This document shows, one piece after another, positions 34,829 to 44,039 of a stretch of 64,000 bases of DNA. Every line of letters begins with the position of its first letter. Position 1 is the first letter of the stretch. Both the position numbers and the translations under genes were made by a program. Location of the stretch: contig NZ_JABWQX020000001.1 of assembly GCF_014268655.2 (NCBI RefSeq), positions 2,696,001 through 2,760,000 of the forward strand, in the 5' to 3' direction. The DNA is from Pseudomonas marvdashtae (GTDB lineage Bacteria > Pseudomonadota > Gammaproteobacteria > Pseudomonadales > Pseudomonadaceae). The notes below the pieces were generated by a model. The model did no database searches, was not told the origin of the DNA, and worked only from the letters and a program-made list of their open reading frames with translations.

Positions 34829-35596
34829 ATGAAACTCGACAACAAGATTGTGCTGGTGACCGGTGTCTCGTCGGGTATTGGCGCTGCCACGGCGAGCCTG
34901 CTGCGCGCCCATGGCGCCCAGGTGATTGGCGTGGACCTCAAGGCCCCGCACATGACCCTGGACGGTTTTGTGCAGGCCGATCTGAGCAGCGCCGAGAACA
35001 TCGAACGATTGCTGCCACAGCTGCCCGCGCGGTTCGACAGCCTGTGCAATATTGCCGGCGTGCCGGGCACCGCCGATCCGCAACTGCTGGCGCGGGTCAA
35101 TTACCTTGGGTTGCGTCACTTGAGCCACGCATTGCTGCCACGGATCAACGCTGGCGGCAGCATCGTCAACGTCGCCTCAATCCTCGGCGCCGAGTGGCCG
35201 TTACGTCTGGAGCAGCACAAGGCGCTGGCGCGCACTGACGGTTTCGCCGCCGGCCAATCCTGGTTGGCCGACCACCCGGTGCCGGACCAGACCTGCTACC
35301 AGTACTTCAAGGAAGCCTTGATCGTCTGGAACTACCTGCAAGCCCAGCCCTGGTTTCTTGAGCATTCGGTGCGCATGAACAGTGTCGCGCCAGGTCCCGT
35401 GTTCACACCCATCCTCGACGACTTCGTGAGCATGCTTGGGGAGGCGCGGACCCAGGCCGATGCCCATCGCATGAAGCGTCCGGCGTATGCCGATGAGGTG
35501 GCGGCGGTGATCGCTTTCCTGTGTGCCGACGAGTCGCGCTGGATCAACGGCGTCAACTTGCCGGTCGATGGTGGGTTGGCCTCCACCTACGTCTGA
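34829..35596 (+). CDS. calA: Coniferyl alcohol dehydrogenase (SDR) CalA
   Basis: Short-chain dehydrogenase (255 aa) of the CalA/3-alpha-hydroxysteroid-dehydrogenase-like type, expected to oxidise coniferyl alcohol to coniferaldehyde with NAD. TGVSSGIG at residues 11-18, NIAG near 73, catalytic Ser in NVASILG, and YQYFK with Tyr and Lys. A longer insert before the catalytic Tyr (EWPLRLEQHKALARTDGF) is typical of this subgroup. It lies 72 bp after the aldehyde dehydrogenase and 77 bp before the DUF1302 gene in a single-direction run. The substrate is supported by the ferulate genes 11 kb further on, not by direct evidence. Confidence 0.82.
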   Translation: MKLDNKIVLVTGVSSGIGAATASLLRAHGAQVIGVDLKAPHMTLDGFVQADLSSAENIERLLPQLPARFDSLCNIAGVPGTADPQLLARVNYLGLRHLSHALLPRINAGGSIVNVASILGAEWPLRLEQHKALARTDGFAAGQSWLADHPVPDQTCYQYFKEALIVWNYLQAQPWFLEHSVRMNSVAPGPVFTPILDDFVSMLGEARTQADAHRMKRPAYADEVAAVIAFLCADESRWINGVNLPVDGGLASTYV

Positions 35597-35673
35597 AATG
35601 AGCCCCAACGCGAGCTGCTACCTAAGCGTTGGCAGCAAAGCCATGCCAAAAATAACAATAATGAGAGCGCCCC

Positions 35674-37323
35674 ATGGATAACTTCAAAGATTGCTTTCGT
35701 TTCAAGCACTGCGCCCTGTTCCTGGCGTTGTGCAGCACCGGTGTGATGGTCGAAAGGACCGAGGCCATGCAAATGGACCTGGGTGACTCCGACTGGAAAC
35801 TGCGCTGGGACAACACCATCAAGTACAGCCAGGCCTGGCGCCTGCAAGGGCAGGACAGCCGCTTGGTCAACGCGCCAACCGCCAACGGCCTTTACCCCTC
35901 GATCCAGAGCCAGGGCGACAAGAACTTCAGCCGCGGCTTGGTCTCCAACCGCCTGGACCTGTTTTCCGAAATGGACCTCAGCCGGCAGAACTACGGACTG
36001 CGGGTGAGCGGCGCGGCCTGGTACGACGATATCTACAACCAGGACACCGATAGTCGCGAGCAACCGCATTTCCTCAGCGAAACCCGCGAGCTCCACGGTC
36101 GCGACGCGGAAATTCTCGATGCCTTCGTGTTCGTGCGCGGTGACCTGGGTGAAGACTCCCAGGGCGTGGCGCGCCTGGGCCGGCACAGCCTGATCTATGG
36201 GGAAAGCCTGTTCTACGGTGGCAACGGCATCGCCAATGCCCAGGGGCCGACCGACGTCGTCAAGTTGCTCAGCGTGCCGGGCACTCAGTTCAAGGAAATC
36301 CTGCGCCCGGTCAATCAGATCTCCGGGCAATTGCAGATCAACCCGCAGCTGTCGGTGGGCGCTTACTATCAGTTCGAGTGGGAGCGTTCCAACCTGCCCG
36401 GTGCCGGCAGCTACCTGAGCGATGTCGATGCGATCGGTTACGGCAGCGGTCCGTTGCGCGAAGTGTTCGGCAACGACACGGTCAATGGCGGCGACCTGAA
36501 ACCGCGCAACTCGGGGCAGGGCGGCATGCAAATCCGCTTCAAGCCGAGCGGCACCGAGCTGGAGCTGGGTTTCTACGCGGCCCAGTATCACGATAAGGCG
36601 CCAATCGGGTTGTACGCCTACCTGGACGGTCCGGCGGCAGCGGCCAGCGGGTTGCCGATCCTGGGTTCCTATCGCCAGGTCTACGCCGAAGACATCAAGA
36701 CCGCCGGCGTCAGTTTCTCCACCGCCTATGGCCCGTTCAACTTTGCCGGTGAAACCTCGTTGCGCTGGAACGCGCCGCTGGTGAGCAACCTGCAAGTGGT
36801 GGCCCCCGGTGTGGAGGCCGATGGTGGCGACAATGAATTGTTCGCCAGGGGCAAGACCGCCCACGCCAACCTGTCGGCGATTTACCTGCTGTCGCCCACC
36901 GCATTCTGGGACGGCGGCTCGGCCCTGGCCGAACTGGCCTGGAACCGCACCCTGAGCGTGACCAAGAACCCGGCCGCCCTGGATTCCAACACCACCCGCG
37001 ATGCCACGGCGCTTCGGGTGCTGCTGGAGCCGGCGTATTTCCAGATTATCGACGGGATCGACCTGACGGTGCCGATCGGCATGGGGATCGTGCTCGATGG
37101 GCGCTCATCGGCAGTCAACAAATCCGGCTTCGGCAACACCCATTCCGGTGACTGGAGTGTCGGGCTCAAAGCCACCTACCTGCAACGCTGGGACGTCGGC
37201 CTCAATTACGTGAACTTCTTCGGCGCCCCGAAAGCCGGGCTGCGCGAGGACGGCAATTTCAGTTACGGACAGTCGTTGGCCGACCGCGACTTCGTCTCGC
37301 TCTACGTGAAAACCTCATTCTAA
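35674..37323 (+). CDS. DUF1302 outer-membrane protein
   Basis: DUF1302 protein (549 aa), predicted outer-membrane beta-barrel: signal-like start (about residues 1-32), many alternating aromatic strands (for example WKLRWDNTIKYSQAWRL, VSVGAYYQFEWER-like), and a C-terminal Phe in LYVKTSF, the usual barrel end signal. A conserved Gly/Asn-rich region follows RDNTVNGGDLKP. It precedes DUF1329 by 15 bp; these two families always travel together with an RND/MMPL protein in hydrophobic-compound catabolic loci. A hairpin (CCAACGC...GCGTTGG) lies 25-50 bp upstream of the ATG. Role: probably passage of hydrophobic substrates across the outer membrane (inference). Confidence 0.82.
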   Translation: MDNFKDCFRFKHCALFLALCSTGVMVERTEAMQMDLGDSDWKLRWDNTIKYSQAWRLQGQDSRLVNAPTANGLYPSIQSQGDKNFSRGLVSNRLDLFSEMDLSRQNYGLRVSGAAWYDDIYNQDTDSREQPHFLSETRELHGRDAEILDAFVFVRGDLGEDSQGVARLGRHSLIYGESLFYGGNGIANAQGPTDVVKLLSVPGTQFKEILRPVNQISGQLQINPQLSVGAYYQFEWERSNLPGAGSYLSDVDAIGYGSGPLREVFGNDTVNGGDLKPRNSGQGGMQIRFKPSGTELELGFYAAQYHDKAPIGLYAYLDGPAAAASGLPILGSYRQVYAEDIKTAGVSFSTAYGPFNFAGETSLRWNAPLVSNLQVVAPGVEADGGDNELFARGKTAHANLSAIYLLSPTAFWDGGSALAELAWNRTLSVTKNPAALDSNTTRDATALRVLLEPAYFQIIDGIDLTVPIGMGIVLDGRSSAVNKSGFGNTHSGDWSVGLKATYLQRWDVGLNYVNFFGAPKAGLREDGNFSYGQSLADRDFVSLYVKTSF

Positions 37324-37338
37324 TAAGGTGGATTCGCC

Positions 37339-38700
37339 ATGCAGAACACAGCTTTCCTGAACACCTGCGTCCTGAGCCTGGCCCTCGCCGGCATGGGGCT
37401 GGCGCAGGCAGCGGTGTCGCCCGAACAGGCCGCCCGTTTGAAAACCGATCTGACTCCCCTGGGCGGCGAGCGTGCCGGCAATGCCGATGGCAGCATCCCG
37501 GCGTGGCAGGGCGGTTACACCCAGGTCACGCCCGGCTACAAACCGGGTGACAAGCGCCCCGATCCATTCGCCGGTGAGAAACCGCTGTACTCGATCAAGG
37601 CCGCGAACATGGAGCAGTACGCCGGCGAATTGGCCGAAGGCACCAAGTTGCTGCTGAAAAAGTACCCCGACTACCGCCTGGACGTTTACCCGACCCATCG
37701 CTCGGCTGCCGCGCCGCAATGGGTCTATGACAACACCAGCAAGAACGCTACCCGCGCCACCCTGGACGTGGACAGCGAAAAAGTCTCCAACGCCTATGGC
37801 GGCATTCCGTTCCCGATCCCGGAAAACGGTGCCCAGGTGTTGTGGAATTATCGATTGTCCTGGCAGGGCGGCGACACCATCAGCTCGCCTTTCGATACTT
37901 GGCTGATGACCGCCGGTGGCAAGAAAGTCCAGGCGACTCGAGCTCAATACACCTACCAGTTTCCCTACTACGTCGAAGGCGGCAGCCTGGAAAGCTATTC
38001 GGGCAAGTACCTGCTGGGCAAGCTGTTCACCGAATTGCCGTCGTCCAAGGCCGGTGAAGGCCTCATGACCCATTGGGACCTGGACCCGTCCAATCGAGCG
38101 GCCTGGCAGTACCTGGTCGGTCAGCGCCGGGTTCGCCGCGCACCGAACATTGCCTATGACACGCCGGACTTCGTGACCTCCGGCGTCGGCCTGTTCGACG
38201 AAGCGTTCATGCTGTTCGGGCCGACCGATCGTTATGACCTCAAGCTGGTGGGCAAAAAAGAGCTGGTCGTCGCCTACAACAATAACCGCGCCGCGCTGGC
38301 CAAGAGCGACGACCTGGTCAAGGCGAACTTCCTCAACCCCGACCTGGTGCGTTGGGAGAAGCATCGGGTCTGGGTGGTCGAGGCCACGCTCAAATCTGGC
38401 AAGCGCCATGTCGTGCCACGTCGCACTTACTACGTCGACGAGGACTCCTGGCAGATCCTGATGGCCGACGGTTATGACGCCCAAGGCAAGCTCGGCCGGC
38501 AGATGTATTCGCTGACGCTGCTGGCACCGGACCTGCCGGCCCTGACCGCACAGGTCATGTGGGGCAGCTACAACCTCGACACCGGGGCCTACTTCCTCAA
38601 CTCATCGAGCAACGACCTGGCGGTTCAGTACCAGAAAGTCGCGAAACCTTCGGCGTCCTATTTCACCCCGGATGCCATGGCCAACGAAAACATGCGCTGA
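37339..38700 (+). CDS. DUF1329 periplasmic protein
   Basis: DUF1329 protein (453 aa) with a signal peptide (MQNTAFLNTCVLSLALAGMGLAQA) and a soluble, Tyr/Trp-rich beta structure. Typical segments are DGSIPAWQGGYTQ, GAQVLWNYRLSWQGGD and RRTYYVDEDSWQILMADGYDAQG. DUF1329 folds are thought to resemble the lipoprotein carriers LolA/LolB, so it may ferry a hydrophobic cargo between the DUF1302 barrel and the MMPL pump. It is 15 bp after DUF1302 and 68 bp before the YCF48-like gene. Function untested. Confidence 0.82.
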   Translation: MQNTAFLNTCVLSLALAGMGLAQAAVSPEQAARLKTDLTPLGGERAGNADGSIPAWQGGYTQVTPGYKPGDKRPDPFAGEKPLYSIKAANMEQYAGELAEGTKLLLKKYPDYRLDVYPTHRSAAAPQWVYDNTSKNATRATLDVDSEKVSNAYGGIPFPIPENGAQVLWNYRLSWQGGDTISSPFDTWLMTAGGKKVQATRAQYTYQFPYYVEGGSLESYSGKYLLGKLFTELPSSKAGEGLMTHWDLDPSNRAAWQYLVGQRRVRRAPNIAYDTPDFVTSGVGLFDEAFMLFGPTDRYDLKLVGKKELVVAYNNNRAALAKSDDLVKANFLNPDLVRWEKHRVWVVEATLKSGKRHVVPRRTYYVDEDSWQILMADGYDAQGKLGRQMYSLTLLAPDLPALTAQVMWGSYNLDTGAYFLNSSSNDLAVQYQKVAKPSASYFTPDAMANENMR

Positions 38701-38768
38701 ACCTGTGGCGACTGTGGCGAGGTGAGGCTCACCGCGGTCGCTTACGATTTTCCAGGCGGGATGAAGAC

Positions 38769-39872
38769 ATGAGAGCTGAAAGAAACTTTGTGAGTCGCGG
38801 TCCGCTTTGGGGGGCGTGCGCCCTGGCCTTGTGCCTCTGGGCAAACGTGTCCGTCGCCGCGCAGCCAACGACATTCGCAGTGCTGCAGCAACCGGCACTG
38901 CCGACCGCCAAGGCCCAGCGCGCGGTATTGCTTGGGCTGGCCCGGGCCGGCGAACGCCTGGTGGCGGTCGGCGAGCGCGGGATCGTGCTGCTCTCCGATG
39001 ACGCTGGCGCGACTTGGCGCCAGGCCAAGGTGCCGGTCAGCGTCAGCCTGACGGCGGTGCAATTCGTCGATGCCGAGCAGGGCTGGGCCGTCGGCCATCT
39101 GGGCGTGGTGCTGCACACCCAGGATGGCGGCGAGACCTGGCAGAAGCAACTCGACGGTGAACGTGCCATCGCCCTGGCGGCGCAGGTCGCCGGACGCGAT
39201 GCCGGCAGGCCGGGCGGCGCCGCCAATGTCGCGCAGGCACGGCAGATGCTCGATGACGGACCGGATAAGCCGTTTCTCGATTTGTATTTCAGTGACCGCC
39301 TGAACGGCTACGTCGTGGGCGCCTACAACCAGATCTACCGGACCAACGACGGTGGCCGAAACTGGCAGCCGTGGATGGGACACGTGGACAACCCGCAAGG
39401 CTTGAACCTGTATGGCATCCGCGCCGTGGGCAACGCTCTGCTACTGGTGGGCGAGCGCGGCCTGCTGTTGCGTTCGACCGATGCCGGGCAGTCTTTCCAG
39501 GCGTTGAAGTCACCTTACGAGGGCAGCTTTTTCGGCCTGCTCGGCATCCGCGATGGAGGCTTGGTTGCCTACGGTCTACGGGGCAATGCCTGGTGGTCAG
39601 ACGACCGTGGCGACAGTTGGCGACGCCTGGAAACCGCTATCGAATCGACGCTGTCGACGGCGCTTCAATTGCGCGACGGCAGCCTGCTGTTGGCCAGCCA
39701 GGGCGGAGAGCTTTTATTCAGTCACGACCAGGGTCGCAGCTTTGACAGGCGACAAAGCCGCAGCGGCGGGACGGTCGCCGCCGTGCAACAGGCGGTCGAC
39801 GGCAGTCTGGCCAGTGTCGGTTTGAGCGGCGTGGCCGCCGACCAGGATCCGCTGGCCTCGGGTAAACCTTGA
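38769..39872 (+). CDS. YCF48/BNR-type beta-propeller protein
   Basis: Exported propeller protein (367 aa) resembling the photosystem II assembly factor YCF48 family: signal peptide (ALALCLWANVSVAAQ), then repeats with SxDxGxTW signatures such as LLSDDAGATWRQ, LHTQDGGETWQKQ and YRTNDGGRNWQ. The ATG at 38769 gives a signal peptide; the frame to 38559 overlaps DUF1329. It sits between DUF1329 and the MMPL gene in the same operon. A scaffold or ligand-binding role for the envelope system is a reasonable guess. Confidence 0.82.
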   Translation: MRAERNFVSRGPLWGACALALCLWANVSVAAQPTTFAVLQQPALPTAKAQRAVLLGLARAGERLVAVGERGIVLLSDDAGATWRQAKVPVSVSLTAVQFVDAEQGWAVGHLGVVLHTQDGGETWQKQLDGERAIALAAQVAGRDAGRPGGAANVAQARQMLDDGPDKPFLDLYFSDRLNGYVVGAYNQIYRTNDGGRNWQPWMGHVDNPQGLNLYGIRAVGNALLLVGERGLLLRSTDAGQSFQALKSPYEGSFFGLLGIRDGGLVAYGLRGNAWWSDDRGDSWRRLETAIESTLSTALQLRDGSLLLASQGGELLFSHDQGRSFDRRQSRSGGTVAAVQQAVDGSLASVGLSGVAADQDPLASGKP

Positions 39873-39924
39873 AACTTCACGGTGTAGCGCTATCGGGCCA
39901 CGGCTCGTGCAACAGGAGTCAAAC

Positions 39925-42345
39925 TTGAAAGACGACAGAACCCAAACCGTGATCGGCCGCCAGGAAGACTTCGACCGGGCCTCGGGCAACTTCGCCGAGC
40001 GGGCGATCTTCAACCATCGACCGCTGGTGGTCCTGCTGTGCCTGCTGGTGACGCTGGTGCTCGGCTGGCAAGCCACGCGCATCGGCATCAATGCCAGCTA
40101 CGAGAAGACCATTCCCACCGGGCATCCCTACGTCGCCAATTTCCTTGAGAACCGCAGTGAGTTGAGCGGCCTGGGCAACTCGCTGCGCGTCGCTGTGGAG
40201 GTCAAGCAGGGGAGCATCTTCACCAAGGATTACCTCGACACCCTGGCCAAGCTCAACGATGAGCTTTACCTGCTGCCAGGTGTCGATCGACCCTACATGA
40301 AGTCGTTATGGACCCCGACTACGCGCTGGACCGCCGTGACTGAAGAAGGGCTCGATGGCGGCACCGTCATTCCTGACGACTACGATGGCTCGGCGACCAG
40401 CATCGAACAGGTGCGGACCAATGTGGCCCGTTCCGGTGAAGTCGGTCAGTTGGTGGCCGGCAATTTCAAGTCCAGCGTGATCTTCGTTCCTTTGTTGGAA
40501 ATCAATCCGCAGACGGGCAAGGCGCTGGACTATGGCGATTTCTCCCGGCAGTTGGAGGCGTTGCGCGACAAGTACCAGACTGACGACCTGCGAATCCACA
40601 TCACCGGTTTCACCAAGATCGTCGGCGACCTGATCGAGGGGATGACTCAGGTCCTGCTGTTCTTCGTGGTGGCGGTGCTGGTGACGGTCCTGGTGCTGTT
40701 TGGCTACACCCGTTGCGCGCGCAGCACCCTGGTGGTGGTGACGTGCTCACTGGCTGCGGTGCTCTGGCAACTGGGCCTGCTTGCCTTGCTCGGTTACGAG
40801 CTCGATCCGTACTCGGCCTTGGTGCCGTTCCTGGTGTTCGCCATCGGCATGAGCCACGGCGCGCAGAAGATGAACGGCATCATGCAGGACATCGGCCGTG
40901 GCACTCACCGGGTGGTCGCCGCGCGTTATACCTTCCGTCGGCTGTTCGCCGCTGGCATCACCGCGTTGCTGTGCGATGCGGTGGGCTTCGCCGTGTTGCT
41001 GCTGATCAATATCCGGGTGATCCAGGACCTGGCAATCACCGCGAGCCTAGGTGTGGCGGTGCTGATCTTCACCAACCTGATCCTGCTGCCGATCCTGCTC
41101 AGCTACATCGGCGTCAGCCCGGCGGCGGCGCAACGCAGCTTGAGTGCGGAAACCACCGAGCAGCAGGCGCAGGTCAAGCATCCACTGTGGCGTGCACTCG
41201 ATCTGTTCACCCAGCGACGCTGGGCCATTGGCGCCATGCTGGTTGGCTTGCTGCTGGCCGCGTTCGGTTTTGCCGTGAGCCTGCACCTGAAAATCGGCGA
41301 CCTGGACCCTGGCGCTCCGGAGCTGCGGGCCGACTCGCGTTACAACCGCGATGCGCTGTTCATGACGCAAAACTATGCGGCCAGCTCGGACATCTTCGTG
41401 GTCATGATCAAGACCCCAGAGGATCAATGCACCCGTTACGCCAGCCTGTCGGCGGTGGATGCGCTGGCCTGGCAATTGGAGCAACTGCCTGGCGTGGAAT
41501 CGACCACCTCGATGGCCGCGCTGAGCAAAATCGCCACGGCCGGTTACAACGAAGGCAACTTCAAATGGTACGAACTGATCCCCAACGACGGCGCGCTGGG
41601 CGCGGTGCAAACCCGTGCGCCGCGAGAACTGTTCAACCAGGGTTGCTCGATGCTCTCGCTGTACGTCTACCTGTCCGATCACAAGGCTGACACCTTGAAC
41701 CGCGTGGTGGAGGCCAGTGAGAAATTCATCGCTGGGCACTCGTTGCCAGAGGTCAAATTCATGTTGGCAGCCGGCAGCGCGGGGATCGAAGCGGCGACGA
41801 ACATCGTGGTGAAGAAGTCCATGCGCGAGATGCTGTTCTGGGTCTACGGTGCGGTCAGCCTGCTGTGTTTGCTGACGTTTCGTAGCTGGCGCGCGACCCT
41901 GTGCGCGATGCTGCCGCTGATGCTCACTTCTATTCTGTGTGAAGCGCTGATGGTGGGGTTGGGCATGGGCGTGAAAGTCGCGACATTGCCGGTCATTGCA
42001 TTGGGCGTGGGGATCGGTGTGGATTATGCGCTGTATGTGTTGAGCGTGATCCTGGCGCGGATGCGTGCCGGCGATACGTTGGCCCAGGCGTATTACCAGG
42101 CGCTTTTGTTCACTGGGAAAGTGGTGTTGCTCACGGGGATGACGTTGGCTGTGGCGGTATCGACCTGGGCTTTTTCGCCGATCAAGTTTCAGGCTGATAT
42201 GGGGATTTTGCTGGCCTTCATGTTTTTGGTGAACATGCTGGGGGCGTTGATCCTGTTGCCGGCGTTGGCTTGGTTGCTGTTGCCGCAGAGGGTGTTTTTA
42301 AAAAAACCTGTGCTTAGTCGGCGGGAGTGGTGGGTTAAGGGGTGA
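39925..42345 (+). CDS. MMPL-family RND transporter
   Basis: Inner-membrane RND/MMPL-type transporter (806 aa): TM1 about residues 30-50, a periplasmic loop, TMs 2-6 (about 220-400), a second loop and TMs 7-12 with VIALGVGIGVDYALYVLSVI. The start is probably TTG at 39925 (MKDDRTQTVIG), since AGGAG lies 7 nt upstream; GTG at 39907 would place the Shine-Dalgarno inside the gene. Last gene of the sigma-54 operon. In other loci such proteins pair with DUF1302/DUF1329/YCF48; direction (uptake or export) of hydrophobic cargo is unknown. A dispersed repeat follows. Confidence 0.85.
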   Translation: MKDDRTQTVIGRQEDFDRASGNFAERAIFNHRPLVVLLCLLVTLVLGWQATRIGINASYEKTIPTGHPYVANFLENRSELSGLGNSLRVAVEVKQGSIFTKDYLDTLAKLNDELYLLPGVDRPYMKSLWTPTTRWTAVTEEGLDGGTVIPDDYDGSATSIEQVRTNVARSGEVGQLVAGNFKSSVIFVPLLEINPQTGKALDYGDFSRQLEALRDKYQTDDLRIHITGFTKIVGDLIEGMTQVLLFFVVAVLVTVLVLFGYTRCARSTLVVVTCSLAAVLWQLGLLALLGYELDPYSALVPFLVFAIGMSHGAQKMNGIMQDIGRGTHRVVAARYTFRRLFAAGITALLCDAVGFAVLLLINIRVIQDLAITASLGVAVLIFTNLILLPILLSYIGVSPAAAQRSLSAETTEQQAQVKHPLWRALDLFTQRRWAIGAMLVGLLLAAFGFAVSLHLKIGDLDPGAPELRADSRYNRDALFMTQNYAASSDIFVVMIKTPEDQCTRYASLSAVDALAWQLEQLPGVESTTSMAALSKIATAGYNEGNFKWYELIPNDGALGAVQTRAPRELFNQGCSMLSLYVYLSDHKADTLNRVVEASEKFIAGHSLPEVKFMLAAGSAGIEAATNIVVKKSMREMLFWVYGAVSLLCLLTFRSWRATLCAMLPLMLTSILCEALMVGLGMGVKVATLPVIALGVGIGVDYALYVLSVILARMRAGDTLAQAYYQALLFTGKVVLLTGMTLAVAVSTWAFSPIKFQADMGILLAFMFLVNMLGALILLPALAWLLLPQRVFLKKPVLSRREWWVKG

Positions 42346-42356
42346 TAGGGTGTTTT

Positions 42357-42470
42357 GATCGTTCCCACGCTCTGCGTGGGAATGCATCCCGTGACGCTTT
42401 GCGTCACCTTCCAGAAGCGGAACGCGGAGCGTCCCGGGCGACATTCCCACGCAGGAGCGTGGGAACGATC
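42357..42470. repeat. Dispersed palindromic repeat, GATCGTTCCC family, copy 2
   Basis: Ends GATCGTTCCCACGCTCTGCG and CAGGAGCGTGGGAACGATC with internal GACGCTTTGCGTC hairpin, same layout as 5724-5833. It separates the convergent MMPL and MFS genes. Confidence 0.87.
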
Positions 42471-42500
42471 GGTATGTATTATCAGCCTTGAAAATCAGAA

Positions 42501-43727
42501 TCAGGAGCTCCCAGCAACAGCCCCAGAACCCGCCAACCGCGACCCAGTCGAACGCCGAATCACGCCAAGAATGGCCACCGTAGCAATCACCAACCCGGGC
42601 GAAGTCGCGAGCAACACGGCGGTAGTACCACCCCCAGCCGCAAGGATCTGCCCGGCCGCCAAAGGCCCGGCCACCGAGCCCAGGCGTCCGATGGCCACCG
42701 CGGCACCGACACCTGTCGCGCGAACGACGGTCGGGTAGGAGGGCGGTGCCAAGGCGTAGAGCACCAGTTGCGCTGCCATGACGAACAACCCAGCGGCAAA
42801 CCCGGCAATAGCCATCGGCACGATGCCGACTGACACCCCGACCCCGGCCAGGGCGCTCAGCAGGCCGGCGTAAACGAACACCACCACCTTGCTGCCATTG
42901 CAGCGGTCCAGCAACAGCCCGCCGACCAGCGAACCGAGGGTGCCGCCGATGTTGAACAGCATCTGCACCAAGCCGGCCTGGGGTTTGCTGAAGCCCTGTT
43001 CCAACAGCAGGGAAGGCAGCCAGTTAAGCAACATGTACATGACCGTCAGGGTGAAGAAATAGCTCAGCCAGAGGCCCAGGGTAGTGAGGCCTCGCCCTTC
43101 GCCGAATAGCGCCTGGCCAACAGAACCGCGGACTTCGCCGCCAGCGTCCCGGACCTGCTTGAACGCGCTGGACTCCGGTAGCCACAGCACCATCATCGGC
43201 ACCACCAGCAAGGGCGCCAGGCCGCCGATCAAGAAGGTCATCTGCCAGTGCTCGCCGAACGTCATCGCGACCACCGCCGCCAGCGCGCCACCAAGCGGAA
43301 CGCCGGCATACATCACGCTGATGGCCGTGCCGCGTCGTTGTTCGCCCACCGCCTCGGCGCACAAGGCGATGAGGTTAGGCAGGGCGGCTCCGAGGCCGAG
43401 GCCGGTCATGAAACGCACCAACAGCAGGGTGGAATACTGTTCGACATAAGCGGTGCCGAGGGAGAACACACCGAACAGCAGGACCGCGGCGACGAGGATT
43501 TTCTTGCGTCCGATGCGATCGGCGATCCAGCCGCCGAAGAACGCACCCGGTAGCAGGCCGATGATGCCGGCGCTAAAGACCCAGCCCATCATTTTCGGGT
43601 CCAGGGTAAACGTCTGGCGCAAGCCGGCAGCGGCGGTGCCGGCGGACTGAAGATCAAACCCTTCGATCAACGCGACGATGAAACACAAAGCGATGGTCAA
43701 CGTCGCACGACGCGGCGGACGGTTCAT
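42501..43727 (-). CDS. MFS aromatic acid:H+ symporter
   Basis: Major facilitator (408 aa, 12 predicted TMs) of the aromatic acid:H+ symporter family. Motifs: ALIEGFDLQSAGTAA with the DQ-type Asp in TM1, DRIGRKK between TM2 and TM3, PESSAFKQV after TM6. It is divergent from an OprD-type porin across 312 bp that holds TAACTAA/TTAGTTA half-sites like those before ech. Its place between the calA operon and the ferulate genes suggests import of ferulate, vanillate or a relative. Confidence 0.88.
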   Translation of the reverse strand: MNRPPRRATLTIALCFIVALIEGFDLQSAGTAAAGLRQTFTLDPKMMGWVFSAGIIGLLPGAFFGGWIADRIGRKKILVAAVLLFGVFSLGTAYVEQYSTLLLVRFMTGLGLGAALPNLIALCAEAVGEQRRGTAISVMYAGVPLGGALAAVVAMTFGEHWQMTFLIGGLAPLLVVPMMVLWLPESSAFKQVRDAGGEVRGSVGQALFGEGRGLTTLGLWLSYFFTLTVMYMLLNWLPSLLLEQGFSKPQAGLVQMLFNIGGTLGSLVGGLLLDRCNGSKVVVFVYAGLLSALAGVGVSVGIVPMAIAGFAAGLFVMAAQLVLYALAPPSYPTVVRATGVGAAVAIGRLGSVAGPLAAGQILAAGGGTTAVLLATSPGLVIATVAILGVIRRSTGSRLAGSGAVAGSS

Positions 43728-44039
43728 GGCAAATCCTCTTATTGTTGTTGTCGGGGCTGCGGTTTGACAGGAAACCGGCAGCGCAGGATTAGATTAACAA
43801 AGCTAACTAAAAAATGAATCGCACGAAACCAACAGGCAAAAACGCCTGTTTTCTATTTCAAATCAATAAATTGACGCAGGCAGGGTAGCCAGCGGGGATT
43901 TTAGTTAACGATATTAATGTTCGATTATCGGTCACTTCGGATTGACGAAGCACCCGCGCCGTTTCCATTCTCTGTCCGCACCGCCCCAACATCCGGGGCT
44001 GCCTCGATCGAAAACAACAACAAGAAGCGGACATCGAAC
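43728..44039. promoter_or_regulatory. Shared control region of the MFS and porin genes
   Basis: AT-rich, without a convincing gene (an upstream porin frame from 43917 lacks a signal peptide). TAACTAA at 43804-43810 and TTAGTTA at 43901-43907 are inverted relative to each other and match half-sites at 46160-46194 before ech. This suggests both regions answer to the same regulator, possibly the MarR-type FerR. Confidence 0.45.
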
